In this document: piece after piece, positions 12,168 through 23,082 of the stretch
Numbering within the stretch: position 1 is the stretch's first letter
Layout: each line of letters starts with the position of its first letter
Assembly (NCBI GenBank): GCA_038501195.1
Contig: JBBPUQ010000002.1
Coordinates: forward strand, 3,038,001-3,102,000
From: Nemania diffusa
Lineage: Eukaryota; Ascomycota; Sordariomycetes; Xylariales; Xylariaceae
Length of the DNA stretch: 64,000 bases
Direction of reading: 5' to 3'
Notes under the pieces: generated by a model
Seen by the model: the letters and a program-made list of their open reading frames with translations, nothing else
Databases searched by the model: none
Told to the model about the DNA's origin: nothing
Position numbers and translations under genes: made by a program

Positions 12168-14120
12168 ATGACAGTCGGATTGAGCAACGGGCGCCATGCC
12201 GCCGACGAGGAGACGCGCGCCGAGGTCGACGTGCTGAACTCGCGCCTCGAGAAGACGACACAGCTAACGAAGAAGATTCAAGCTTGCCTATCAAGGCTGG
12301 AAGCTACTGGCAAGAGTGTTCGCGACGTATCGGGCCCCCTCAACGGCGAGACCAAAAGGCTCCAGATCCTAGGAAACAGTACTGCATTTCCACCAATTCC
12401 CCGTCTTTTGCGAGCTTGAATTGCTAACCCTACCCTCTTGCAAGACATCGACGCCTCCATAAAGGCTATCGAGAAGCTACGACAGCCCGCCGACTCCAAA
12501 GAAGATGAGGAGAATATTATCCGCCTCGGCCCAGAGAAAGCTGGCCTGTCCAACTACCTCAACTCGATCAAGCGCCTGAACAAAGCCCTCGAGAATATGC
12601 AAACCTCCAATCTACGCGCCAATCAACAGACCATAAGTGACTTACAACGCCTGGTCAGGAACGGGAACACTCAACTAGAGAATTCGTTTGATAAGTTCCT
12701 CCGAGCTGAGACGCCCCGGTCCATCGAACCTCTACACTATATCACCAAGGATCGGCCATTTCCACTCCTTCCCCAAGACAAAATATCGAAGTTGAGCTTG
12801 ATGAACTCATATGTTTCGAGCAACAACTCATCCGAAAACCCACTGATCAAGATATACGCCGAAGTTCGCGGTTCGTACCTGTCGCAGACTCTAGTAAACC
12901 TAGCCTACGCGAGCGTTAACACGGCAAAGAAGAAGAGCCATGATGCCATCTATCGGGCAGGCACCAACGGTATCGGCATGTATTCTCAGGCAATGGAAGG
13001 CCTCTTTCTTGCCGAGTACGAAAACATTTGCAACATTTTCCTGAGACAAGACTGGGGTCCAGCCTTCCAGACCACTTGTCAGGCCCCCTTGGCAGAACTG
13101 GCGCGAACACTCCGGGAATTGAATAACCACATCAAGGCTCACCTAAGCACGGACTGCTACCTTGCGTATGAGGTAACCGAGATAATGTCTGGTCTATCGA
13201 ACAAACTCGATACGAGGACAGGCGAACTCAAAGCGACCCTAGCCGCCGCGCTGAAGCCTGTACGTGAGACGGGCAAGATATCACTAGCTGAGTTGCTAGA
13301 AGATACGAGGCGCAAGGTCGGCGCAATACAAGCTTTGCCATCAGATGGTTCACCTATGCCCGTCGTATCCGAGACGATGCAACGTCTGCAAACTATGGTT
13401 GCCTTCTTGCGCCCAATATCTAGTATCATGATCTCATTAGGCGATGGCGGATGGAAGTCGACCACACCAGCCAATACAAGCACCGACGCAATACCGAGTC
13501 TGGCATCTTTCGATATTGGCGCGGACGGGAAAGAGATATTTGCTCATTATTGCACCGACACCATAGATTTACTCATGTCAGCACTGGAACAGAAAGCCAG
13601 ATTGCTCCTGAAGGGTAAGTCCGTGTTGGGAGTCTTCTTGGCCAACAGTATGACCATTATTGAGCGAATGATTCGGGATTCCGACCTAAAGCCCCTACTA
13701 GAGGGTCGGCTTGCTAGTCTTGACGTCTGGCGCAAGAAAGCGAAAGCGCTTTATTCTGACGCTTGCAAAGAGATATCTATGCATTTATTCGACGTAATCC
13801 ACACAAGCCGCACGCAGCGACCGCCGTCAGGCTCGAACGAGTCCGCCTCGATCGTCAAGGCGCTGAGTAGCAAGGACAAGGATTCCATCAAAGTCAAATT
13901 CCAGACATTCAACACTAGTTTTGATGAGCTTGTGACCCGCCATAAACAATACAGCATGGAGCGGGAAGTGCGACAAGTGTTTGCCAAGGACATACAACAG
14001 ATGCTCGAGCCCCTTTACAACCGCTTTTGGGACCGATATCATGAGGTAGACAAGGGCAGGGGCAAGTACATCAAGTACGACAAATCGGCTATTGCTGCCG
14101 TTTTCCTCAGTCTTTATTAA
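12168..14120 (+). CDS. EXO70: Exocyst complex component Exo70
   Basis: A subunit of the eight-part exocyst, which tethers secretory vesicles to the plasma membrane at sites of polar growth. In family members the basic C-terminal end binds PI(4,5)P2 and Rho GTPases. Exons 12168-12378 and 12445-14120 are joined by a 66-nt intron with a GCTAAC branch site, giving 628 aa, the usual fungal size. The first ~110 residues are helical and charged (coiled coil), with the pattern LEKTTQLTKKIQACLSRLE. The middle holds AVEGLFLAEYENI-like Exo70 sequence (QAMEGLFLAEYENICNIF). The C-terminal half is all-helical and ends in the conserved FWDRYHEVDKGRGKYIKY segment followed by a short tail. The start at 12168 is the first in-frame ATG and lies just after a leader duplication. 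No truncation or missing region is seen. Confidence 0.95.
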
Positions 14121-16985
14121 TACTGATACCTGCCTATACTACCTGCCTATACTACCTGCCCTCTTATCGAGTGGGGCAATAATGCTTTAAAATCGTTGAA
14201 GGCGTCTAAACTCTAGGCTGGCGCGAACATTCAACCGACTATTTGGCCCCCTGGTCTCGGCAATACTTGCTTTGGGATTCACTCAACGTCCCTAAAATGG
14301 GGGTTAATCAGCACTTCTACTTAGTGCCACTTGTCACTATTATTGCCGACGTTCACAAATGATTGATGAATGATGCTCTTTCGAAGCAACTGGTGTTTGG
14401 GGGTGCGTTGCTCTTGGATGTGTGGTTGAGGCTCTACATCCTTTTCATGTGTGTATATTAGTTGTAGGCATGTGCATATAACCAGAACCTGTTGAACTAT
14501 GACCCTCTGACATCGCTCTATGTGCTACTTTGAAAGTTTATTCGGTTTGAATATTTTCTCCAATTTGAGATTACAATGTACCTATCTTGTAAGTAGGTAG
14601 CATTGATGGCCTAGAAATAAGAGTGGTACTCATTGAATGATGTAATATCACAAACTTCGCCCGCGGAGTGCACCCCTTTTTGCCCTTTCGGGGTCTTCTC
14701 GAATAAGCTAAACATATGCTGTGCCATGTGCGGACTACTAAAAAAGAGATTGCTGCCTTTTCATAGATACCTAAAACCCTTCTATTCTTAGATATGTAAG
14801 AAGACTGGAGTCATGTACGCATACATACGCTGTACTACAGCTCCCCATGCACCTGTATTAGCTATTGGCCCCCGAGTGAGGCTTAGACAGTCTTATAACA
14901 TATAATGTCTCTATTGGTAGTATCCACGCTACTATGTTGGTTTTTGGTCATCACTATGTGCACATTTCGATACCACCCCCCAACTTACTTACCAATGAGC
15001 TTCTCAGCCAGCAAGATCATCATCTGTTACCTAATTCTTCCTCACTGTGACGGTAGATCATCTTCTGCCTGCCTCTTTTCTCAGTGTCGACATGCGGTGC
15101 TAGGGTTGTAACCACTACCGCCGGAAAAAACCACCCAATACCTATGCTGTGGATGGTCTAAGTATGATGTGTCTACTGCATCCGGTGGGCGAACTCTTGC
15201 GCTGCCACTCCGGGGTCGGACGCGCATTATATCTATAGGCCTACACATAGTCAGGCCTAAGGAGGACTTATCGCCAATGAGACCCGGGGGCTTCTGCTAA
15301 GGCCTTCGGTAGCCATTGCGGCGGCGGCGGTGTCTGCAGGCACGCAGCATCGCTGACTGGCTGATGATGCATCCTTACAAAACATTGGGTGGTACGGGCT
15401 CGCTGCGGATCATTCAACGAGACACTGTTCCCCTCACTGCAGGTTTCAAGGCAAAAAACCTGCTGCTTCTCAGAAACGCATACTGTACTAAGTAGTAGCA
15501 TCGATGCATCCATCGACAAGTAAATACCTAGCCTGTCATGTGGCGTGGTGTCTAAGCCTGAGCAAAGGCTGATTAATAGTCGTCGAGTGAAGGGGATCGA
15601 CTAGTTGTAGGATTTGATTACCCAAATAGGCCAACAACGCTCTGTCGACGGTCGCATTGGGGCATCCAGCCTCTCTTGGCTGGCAGTATTTTCGACTTGG
15701 CATTCATCAATTGAGGGGTAAACCGGGCGACTAACAGAGGTGAGGAGAGATCACGAAAACAACTTGACGATGCCGACATGATGCCCCAAGACGCCTTTTT
15801 ATCGTGACCTACATAGTAGGTAAAGTGTTCGCGGTCATAAACCCCGAATGGGCAACAATACCTAAGCGCTCAAGGGCAGAGGCAAATCAGTCTTCCCCGG
15901 GTTCCAGGCCACGGATCGCTTGCTCTCAGGGGTTCTTTGGCCCGGGCTGACATTGGCAACATTGGCGACCAGGGATCCGGATTGGGGGTCTTGGGTCCTG
16001 CGGTCGAATGAGCCACTCCTGTGAACGCGTTCGTCCTTTCAAGGCTGTCTCGTGTTGCATTCCGCAACACCGGCCCCCTGCCCTCCCACCGGCTCACATG
16101 GTAGCAGCCGCGAGGATCCCAGCCCGAAAACCGCGCAATCCCAGCCCCATGTGCCTCTCGTCCCGCTGTCTACAGTAGTCTACTTACTATCTACTGAGTA
16201 CTGTATACGTATTGTATGTAGGCCGCCAAAGCGCTAAAGAGGACAAGGTCGGCTGCAGTTAAGCCAAGTCTCCTTCTTGTCTGCACCCTACCTAGTCCAC
16301 AGTCCACATGAGAGATGCCCAAGTCCGTAAAAGAGAGGAGAGGAGAGGAGATGTGGTCCTCAAGTGCACTCGGTTAGGTGATATTATTGGATCGCCGTCT
16401 TGGCTAAGCCCTAGGAACATCTCTGTTTCTGTCGTTACTGGCGCATTCTAGATCACCTCCAATGTCTCTTCACCACCTCGTGTACGCAGGTAGGTAGATA
16501 AGAGCGAGGCGAAGGAATGCAGCCCGCACGCACGAGTGGCACGCCAATGTAACAGCTGTCCTATATGACAGACTGTTGCCAGATATAGAACATGACCACT
16601 TCAAGAGCCTCACCCCGTGACTTGTTTCCTCATCTCTCGTCCCTATGCTGTTATGTATCTTAAGTTTCAAATCATATTACTATCATCCCTCTCCGGAACT
16701 AGTTACTACATTGTTAATACGAACCATATTTTTCGGGATTGTTTTATTCTCCTCGTGTGAGCGGTATCAGGCCTAGAGCAACGAAACCCCCCTTTTCGAG
16801 GCATATCGTCCGAAGGAAACGAGAAGACTAAGAGTAGATCTTGTTTTGGGGCCTACTTACCTCCCAATGCACTAAGTCTCTGGCCTTCTGCGTTATCTGG
16901 GCGAGGTGAGGCGAGTGCAAAAGATACGCACTATAATCAGCAACCGTTTAGAAGAACGCGACTCCTCCCTTCATATTGAGTTGCA
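14121..16985. other. Intergenic region, no supported gene
   Basis: About 2.9 kb between the EXO70 and mucin-like genes, both on the plus strand. A 13-bp tandem repeat lies at its left end and GAGAG repeats near 16336-16350. The ORFs at 14905-15111, 15268-15519 and 15870-16097 have no recognisable content. The 15.8-16.3 kb part is more GC-rich but holds no exon I can defend. Confidence 0.5.
14130..14160 (+). repeat. 13-bp tandem repeat, 2.4 copies
   Basis: CTGCCTATACTAC is repeated at 14130-14142 and 14143-14155, with a partial third copy. It starts 10 nt after the EXO70 stop codon, so it probably sits in the 3' untranslated region. Confidence 0.8.
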
Positions 16986-18698
16986 ATGCGTCGTCGTCTC
17001 CTTACTGTAGTGCTCGCGACGAGTACCTTTGTTCTGACGGACGCTACCCGGCTAAGAACACCCACCGGGGACGAAGACTCGGCACGATTAGCACGGCATG
17101 AATCCGATCTTACCTCCAAGTGGGAGGACCTAGAGAGGCGCACTTGGACCAGCCGCTCTCTTTCAAACCTTAAATATGTGAAGAGGGATGGTGTTCAGTC
17201 TAGACACGGTGGCGGCGGCGATGGTGACGACGGCGATGATGACGACGGCGATGATGACGGCGGCAAGAATAGTGACGATGGCAGTAATACGACAAAGGGC
17301 TACCACCCCGGTCCTCCGTCAACATTCCAAGGAGGTCTTCAGCCGACTAGTACGATCACCACCAGCACGAGTACCCCCGCTTCCACCAGCACTACCAGCT
17401 TGACTAGCACCACTAGTTTGACCAGTACCAGCCCGCCACCAGTAGTAGTTATTACAGAATCTAGCACCACCTCTCCCTCGCCCTCGCTCTCGGTCCCGGT
17501 CGGCGCACAAGGCGGGTTAGATAGCAGCAGCAGCAGCAGCAGTGGTGGAGGTAACCCTGACGAAGACGACGATCACAGCAAAGATAACAACAACAACAGC
17601 GCTGCCAGTAATGCCCTGCTCACGATAAAGATAGTGAGCGGAGTCATTGGCGGGCTCCTCTTACTACTCCTATTCTCCATCGCGTATTATTTCGTGGTCC
17701 GACCGAGGCGAGCAGAACGGGCCAGACGAGATCTCAACGCTTTCTCCAAGGGAAGCGAGCTGGAGAGCCACATCACCCTAGACCTAAGAGACAGGCCCCA
17801 AACGCCGCGCAGCGGCCCATACGGCCCCGGCGGCGGCGGCGGCGGCAACAGCAGCGGCGGGCTATCGAGCTACGCCATGTCCGCCGTCCCGGTCGCCGGC
17901 GCCCCAGGCCACGCAGGGCAAGGCGCCGCCGTCGAGAGCGCAGCCCGCAGCCTGTCCGTCCCGTCGTCTCCCGGCAGCGTGCGCGCAGAGCCGCCCTACC
18001 CGAGCTTCCGGGCGGCGCCCGCCGCGTCGTCGCCCTCGGTCGCCGCGAGCCAGGCCTCCTTCGCGGACGCGCACCCGGCGCTGCTGCGCTCGGCCTACCC
18101 CCAGTCCTATTCCCCCTCGTCGAGGGGGAGTCCGCGGGGCGCCATGCCGCCCGCGTTCCCGGCCCAGGGGATGTACAGCCGGCCCTCGCTCCTGCAGATC
18201 GACGCCTCCTCGGCGCGCTCCGGCCTGGCTCCCGCAGCTGCGACGGAGCTCGACGGCCGACAACCGCCTCCGCCGCAGTATCCAGGCGCCGCAGCCGCAG
18301 CCGCGCAGCCGCAAGTTCTCGGGGCGAGCCCGACGTCCCCCCTCCCCGTGTCGCCGCTGTCCGTGATCTCGCCCCAGCTCGACCCGCTCGGCCATTCCGA
18401 GCTCTCCGCGGCGTCGGCCGGCGGCGGCGTCGGCGAGTCGCAGTATCATCCGCAGCTGCTCCCGTACCAGGGCGGTAGCGGCCTGCGGCAGCCCAGCTAC
18501 GGCGACTACGAGCCCTCGGCGCTGCCCGAGGTCGTGTCGCCCATCTGCCAGCTCGGGCAGACGTCCGCGTCGCCGCCCGAGTACGACGAGTCGGCCGAGA
18601 CGGCCCGATCGGGCGTGAGCAACCGCAACTTCGCCAACCACCACCCGGGCGAGGAGAAACAGGCCTTGCCGTCGCAGCAGGCTATGTCTCGCTATTGA
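16986..18698 (+). CDS. Ser/Thr-rich single-pass membrane protein, cell-wall sensor-like architecture
   Basis: A single 570-aa exon. Residues 1 to about 20 are a signal peptide. KR at 66-67 is a Kex2-type processing site. Residues ~74-105 are Gly/Asp repeats. About 120-200 is a Thr/Ser/Pro-rich, probably O-glycosylated stalk. A membrane helix lies at about 211-237 (TIKIVSGVIGGLLLLLLF) and ends in the stop-transfer RPRRAERARR. The cytoplasmic tail of over 300 residues is rich in Pro, Ser, Ala and Gly and is disordered. This layout matches fungal Mid2/Wsc-type stress sensors and mucin-like signalling proteins, but I see no WSC cysteine domain. Function is therefore inferred from architecture only. 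The 3' half is markedly GC-rich, which opens a long meaningless antisense frame. The start at 16986 is supported by the signal peptide. Confidence 0.8.
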   Translation: MRRRLLTVVLATSTFVLTDATRLRTPTGDEDSARLARHESDLTSKWEDLERRTWTSRSLSNLKYVKRDGVQSRHGGGGDGDDGDDDDGDDDGGKNSDDGSNTTKGYHPGPPSTFQGGLQPTSTITTSTSTPASTSTTSLTSTTSLTSTSPPPVVVITESSTTSPSPSLSVPVGAQGGLDSSSSSSSGGGNPDEDDDHSKDNNNNSAASNALLTIKIVSGVIGGLLLLLLFSIAYYFVVRPRRAERARRDLNAFSKGSELESHITLDLRDRPQTPRSGPYGPGGGGGGNSSGGLSSYAMSAVPVAGAPGHAGQGAAVESAARSLSVPSSPGSVRAEPPYPSFRAAPAASSPSVAASQASFADAHPALLRSAYPQSYSPSSRGSPRGAMPPAFPAQGMYSRPSLLQIDASSARSGLAPAAATELDGRQPPPPQYPGAAAAAAQPQVLGASPTSPLPVSPLSVISPQLDPLGHSELSAASAGGGVGESQYHPQLLPYQGGSGLRQPSYGDYEPSALPEVVSPICQLGQTSASPPEYDESAETARSGVSNRNFANHHPGEEKQALPSQQAMSRY

Positions 18699-19604
18699 GA
18701 ACAGCAGCCAACACGCCTCGTCGCCACTACTACCACTACTACCCTCAAAATCGGAGTTTTTAAAAAGGAAATAAGTCTACCAACCCCCACACGTATATAT
18801 ATTCACAGGGCACATAAATGATTTACGCACGTGAGAAGGGAGGGTAAGGAAGGGTAGGGAAGGAAGAGGTAGAATAACATCCGCGGGTGTCAATGATGGA
18901 CTGGAAACTGGCATTCTCGTCTCTAGGAAAATAATATCCGTACCTAGATACTCACTTACCTACTGTGTAGGTAATTTGGACCGGCCGGCCTATTTCATTA
19001 GAGCGAATATATATCCTTTGTTACCTTCATCAAAATTGATTATAATAAGCTTGTTCTCAGAAACTTGACCTTGGTTACAAGCTGATCGGTACCCTAGTTT
19101 GCATAATTCCACAATTTTTCATTGTTCCAGATATATAGGGCTTTAGACAGAGCCAGAACACTATACAACCCTGAGCGGTGGCCATCAGCAACTTGTTGGA
19201 AATTAAGAGGAGCAAATATGGTGCAACCCCAATACTTGTCTGAAAGCATGCCTATTTTTTCAAAAGAAAGAACCGATTCTCACCTCGCTGTCCCTACTCG
19301 TGTCAAAAGCTAAAAAGCGCCAGACCAAGCGAATGAACGCAAGACCAACTGTAGCCCGCAATATCTATCTCCACAATTGTGGGAGTAGTAGATGCATTGT
19401 TCGTAATAAGAAATCCGACTCTAGAGAAGTATCCAAGCTCAAAAATTCAATCTAACTGTACAAGTTCGTGCTACTGAAAATAATGTATGAATGCCGAGAT
19501 GGTCTTGACTTTGTAAGAGATCGTTGTGAGGAACACATATGCTGGCGTGACGAGTGAGTGCTTGTGGTGATAAAACAAGAAACAAAGAAAATATGTGAGC
19601 TGTT
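18699..19604. other. Convergent 3' intergenic region, no supported gene
   Basis: Lies between the 3' ends of the mucin-like gene and the RBR gene. It contains GGTAGGGAAGG repeats near 18840-18870 and a TACCTACTGTGTAGGTAA palindromic word near 18958-18974. No coding pattern is seen. Confidence 0.55.
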
Positions 19605-22302
19605 TTAGGCGACTGTCTGGTTATCTGGGAGATAGGGGTCAACGTGATTCATCCATTCGAATACCCGATTCATACCACTACCCGGCCCTGTAAGCCCAGC
19701 AAGCTCGGAGGGCCTCGGTGGCTCCATCATACGATACCGTCGTCTGCCCATCGGCGGATGTACGGCGAAGTCATCCATGAAAGGATGGGTGGTGGCTCTT
19801 CGGGATAAAGAGGGTTGGGCGTAACGGGGATCAAACGGTATACCATACGTGTCGTCATCCATCGTGTGGCGTCTTGAGATAGGGCTCGGTGGCATAGGGG
19901 GCTGATGTGGTAGAGGACCCATACCTAGGGGAGGGGCCGTAAAAGGGGCCATAGGCGGGCCAAAAGGGCGATGGTTGGGGTTAAAGGTTTGGCGCTGTTC
20001 CGAGAATCTGTCTGCTAATCTTTCCATTGACGGGCCTCGTACACCTCTAGCTTTATTGACCCCAGAGACATAATTGGCACCAGATTTAGAGCGTTCAAGT
20101 TGAACTGAAGCCGGTGGTAATGGTGCCGTCGGTAGAGAAACTGGTGGAACTGTAACGTGTGATCTTCTCCGGTAATCGCTCATGAAATGGCCGGGTGCGT
20201 TTCCAATACCTGCTACATCACCCATATCATTGAGGTAATCGTCGTCGTCATCGTCATCATCTTCATCGTCATCAGCAGCGGCAGCGGCGGCGGCGGCGGC
20301 AGCATGCTGTGCTCGCCGAGCTCGATCTTCATCCGGATGTCCTCGGTGGTGTTGCGATTCAGGTGCATAGCTAAATCCAGGACGTTGGCTCCGTGGAAGG
20401 CCATCAGTACCACCAAGACGTTCTCGGCTCACCATTGGGGCCGGCGCATGGCTAAGCTCATCTTCGTCTACATGGTTATTGTAGAGGGGACATCTACAAC
20501 CCCCCCACTCCGATCCACAAGCCATGCAGAACTGAGCACCACAAGGGCTGTATCTGATTAGAAATCCCTACAGCTGTTCTATGAAGGTAAAGGGGTAGAC
20601 ATACCAGACCGTATGGTTGTAGCCCTCCTTCGACTCAACCAAGGCTTGGCAATTGAAACAACGCTTCCAACCTGCGTCCTTTGCTCTATTCATAAATTGA
20701 GTAGCGTCTCGGTCGGTAGGGCAATGCTTTGCCTCGTGCCATTTGTTGTAGCACACACCACATATCCTAGTGTTGCATTTTCTACATGTAGCGCTCGTGC
20801 GGCCATTACTGTGATGTCGATGATCCTCTTGTTGAATCCATTCCCGACATTTCGGTCTAGGGCAGTAGTTGCGGTTCATGCCGAACTTGTCGTTCCAGCT
20901 CTCTTTAAAGCCATCGTCGAATATATGGCTGACGTGCTTCAGCGGAATGATTTCTGAAGTACAGCATGTGGGTGGCCTATTCTGGGTATCTTTCATTGAA
21001 GCCTTGAAGCGTTTTTTCAGACACTTTTTGCACCATCGATGTCCACATTCGAGTTTAGCTAACTCCTTGGCAGGAATTGCATCACCACACTCTATGCACG
21101 CATGGCTAAATTTTTGTTAGTCTGCTCCCCTCCTGAAAACAAGATGTATGAAACCCAACTCAAGTTGAACCTACATTTTAGAGCCCTTGTCATAGGGTTG
21201 TAAAGGAGCTGACGTTTGAAAATAGTTCCCCATTGATTGCTTTGATGAAGAGCCCATACTCTGCGATGTCATACGTGTGGCAGAAGTCGCACGCGATCGC
21301 GAGAAGGACTGTTTCTGAGGGTATGAGACCTCCGAATGATAATATTTCTTTGGAGTACTAGAAAAAGCAAGGGTTATTAAGGATGTCCGTAGGCAGCATT
21401 ACACCCACGTACCGTCTTGACGGAGGACTAGGGGGTGCCTCGCTGTGCCGGTCGGAACGCCTATGGTGCCGCGGAGCACGGCTTGGGGATCTTGATTGAT
21501 GTGCTTGCCTATGTCGAGACAGCGACGATTTTCTAACGATGATACGAGGGTGATGAGAAACGACTTGGTCCTCTGAGTCCTCTGCGCTCTCTATCTCGGG
21601 CACGAGCCTATCTTGGGATTTCGGTCTTGATCTGGACTGACTGCGGCTTATGGGGTTAGGAACCGGCTCCGAATCCGGTGTACCATTCATCCGCTCCTTC
21701 AATGTTCGAGTCTTCCCGTGATAGTCATCAAAAGAACCAGACGATTCATCGTCAGAGTCGTCGCTTGAGCTCCCAGACGACGGCCCGAGCGAGGGTGCAG
21801 AGGGTGCAGTGCGCATAGGACCGTATGACGAGCGTGTTGGCGTCGGAGCAGCGGTGGAATCGGTCGACTGGCTACTACGAGAAGTTGGTCTCGATTTCAC
21901 TTTCGATTTCGCCCTCGACGTTGCTCTCGAATTCGCGCCCCATGTGACCCTGGACCTGGATCGCAATCTACCCCTCAGCCGTTCCTTCTCGCTATCCTCG
22001 TCGTCGTCGTCGTCATCATGGGCTCGCCGACCCCGGGATTTGGGGGTGGCAGGCCGGGTCAACAGGCGCGCGGGGGTAGGCATCGAGCGGGTGTCAAGAA
22101 AATCTTCGGATGCCCTTGGTCGCTGGGACGGATATTTTGGCCTCCTGCGGTCGGGCCTTTGTATTTCAGGTTGTCGGGCTCGATAAGGCAACGAATGGCG
22201 CGACTCTGCCCGCCGGGGTTCCCAATCAAGATTCTCTGAAGCCGCTGTTTGGCGTCTGGGCCTATGCTGGCGCCTGCCTGCGACATGGTGTGAATCGGCC
22301 AT
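19605..22302 (-). CDS. RBR/IBR-type RING protein with substituted RING2 catalytic cysteine
   Basis: Exons 22302-21413, 21357-21175, 21105-20605 and 20547-19605 give 838 aa, with introns of 55, 69 and 57 nt. The first ~300 residues are Arg/Ser/Asp-rich and disordered. RING1 begins with C361 and C364 and has ECGHRWCKKC. An IBR segment follows (CPRPKCREW ... CRKCNTRICGVC). RING2 runs from C507 (CFNCQALVESKEGYNHTVC) to CGAQFCMACG. The tail has poly-Ala and a poly-Asp run, then a Pro/Met-rich region. RBR ligases pass ubiquitin through a RING2 Cys just before the N/M-H pair; here that position is Tyr520. The protein may therefore not work by the RBR thioester route. The last splice is chosen because only acceptor 20548 gives the CPCG zinc knuckle without a stop. 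ATG 22302 is the first true ATG; the open frame extends further but lacks one. Confidence 0.88.
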
Positions 22303-22900
22303 TCGTCCGTAACGTGTTGCCGGTGTCAGCCCCAAAGGTCAGATGTGCGGAGGAGAGCCCAAAGCACCGTCGGTCGGTTGGACGAGGAGAGGTGCCAATA
22401 TAGCGCAGAGGGAGCCAACTGGTTGCTCCTGAGTGGCCACCTGCACGTCGTGGTCCCTGATGTTGATTGGGCTAGAGGAGCACACTCTGCATTAGAGCAG
22501 TGATGGCAGCATCCGGGAGGGATTGGGTCACCAATGGCCAGGCACCGAATTTGCACGAGGGTGGTGGGAGAGGGTAGATAATTTGTTATGTCTACCTAGG
22601 GGAGGGGGGACACAAAACGAAGCAATTGAATATATTGGCCTTTTATTCCACCAGGAGAAGAGGCGATGTGTAGGATGTAGGAGGTGGTACGTAGGACGAG
22701 TTTGACTATTCGTTGTGAGACGCCTCTGAACAGGGTTAGGTTAGGCAGGGTAGGTAATTGTATGTATATACCTAGACTTCTAGAGAGTAGGTTGTGTGCC
22801 ACCTCCACTTGGATAATAGATGGCAGGGAATGGATGTAAGTAATGGATGCAGTCGATAAGAATGAGGCTGGTTTGAAGGGCCAGGGCCAGGTCTAGAGCG

Positions 22901-22941
22901 TTGCTGCTGCTGCTGCTGCTGCTGTTGCAGTTGCAGTTGCC
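22901..22941. repeat. CTG trinucleotide microsatellite with TTGCAG hexamers
   Basis: About seven CTG units are followed by GTTGCA repeats. On the minus strand they read as CAG/CAA, which creates a false poly-Gln ORF. No homology supports translation. Confidence 0.8.
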
Positions 22942-23050
22942 GTTCTTTTCTTGTTCTTGTTCCCGTTGTTGTCTCTGATGTTGTGTATCCAGGATGGGAT
23001 GCAATGGTGAACGCGAACCCCGTAGATAGATATGTATGTATAGGCAAGTC

Positions 23051-23082
23051 GGTAGGTAGGTAGGTAGGTACATATGTAGGTA
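23051..23082. repeat. GGTA tandem repeat
   Basis: Five GGTA/TAGG units in a row, followed by GTAGGTAG. This is the same word that makes up the dispersed palindromes of the window. Confidence 0.75.

Noticed and set aside
17862..18644. 260-aa open frame antisense to the mucin-like gene
   Set aside because: It is a by-product of very GC-rich codons on the plus strand; composition is Arg/Gly/Ala-rich with no domain, and the sense frame has clear signal-peptide and membrane features.
20187..20561. Plus-strand 124-aa frame with poly-Val/Ile and Gly runs
   Set aside because: It is the reverse reading of the poly-Asp and poly-Ala coding stretch in the RBR gene.
22302..22335. RBR protein start at 22335
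   Set aside because: The codon there is TTG; the first in-frame ATG is at 22302.
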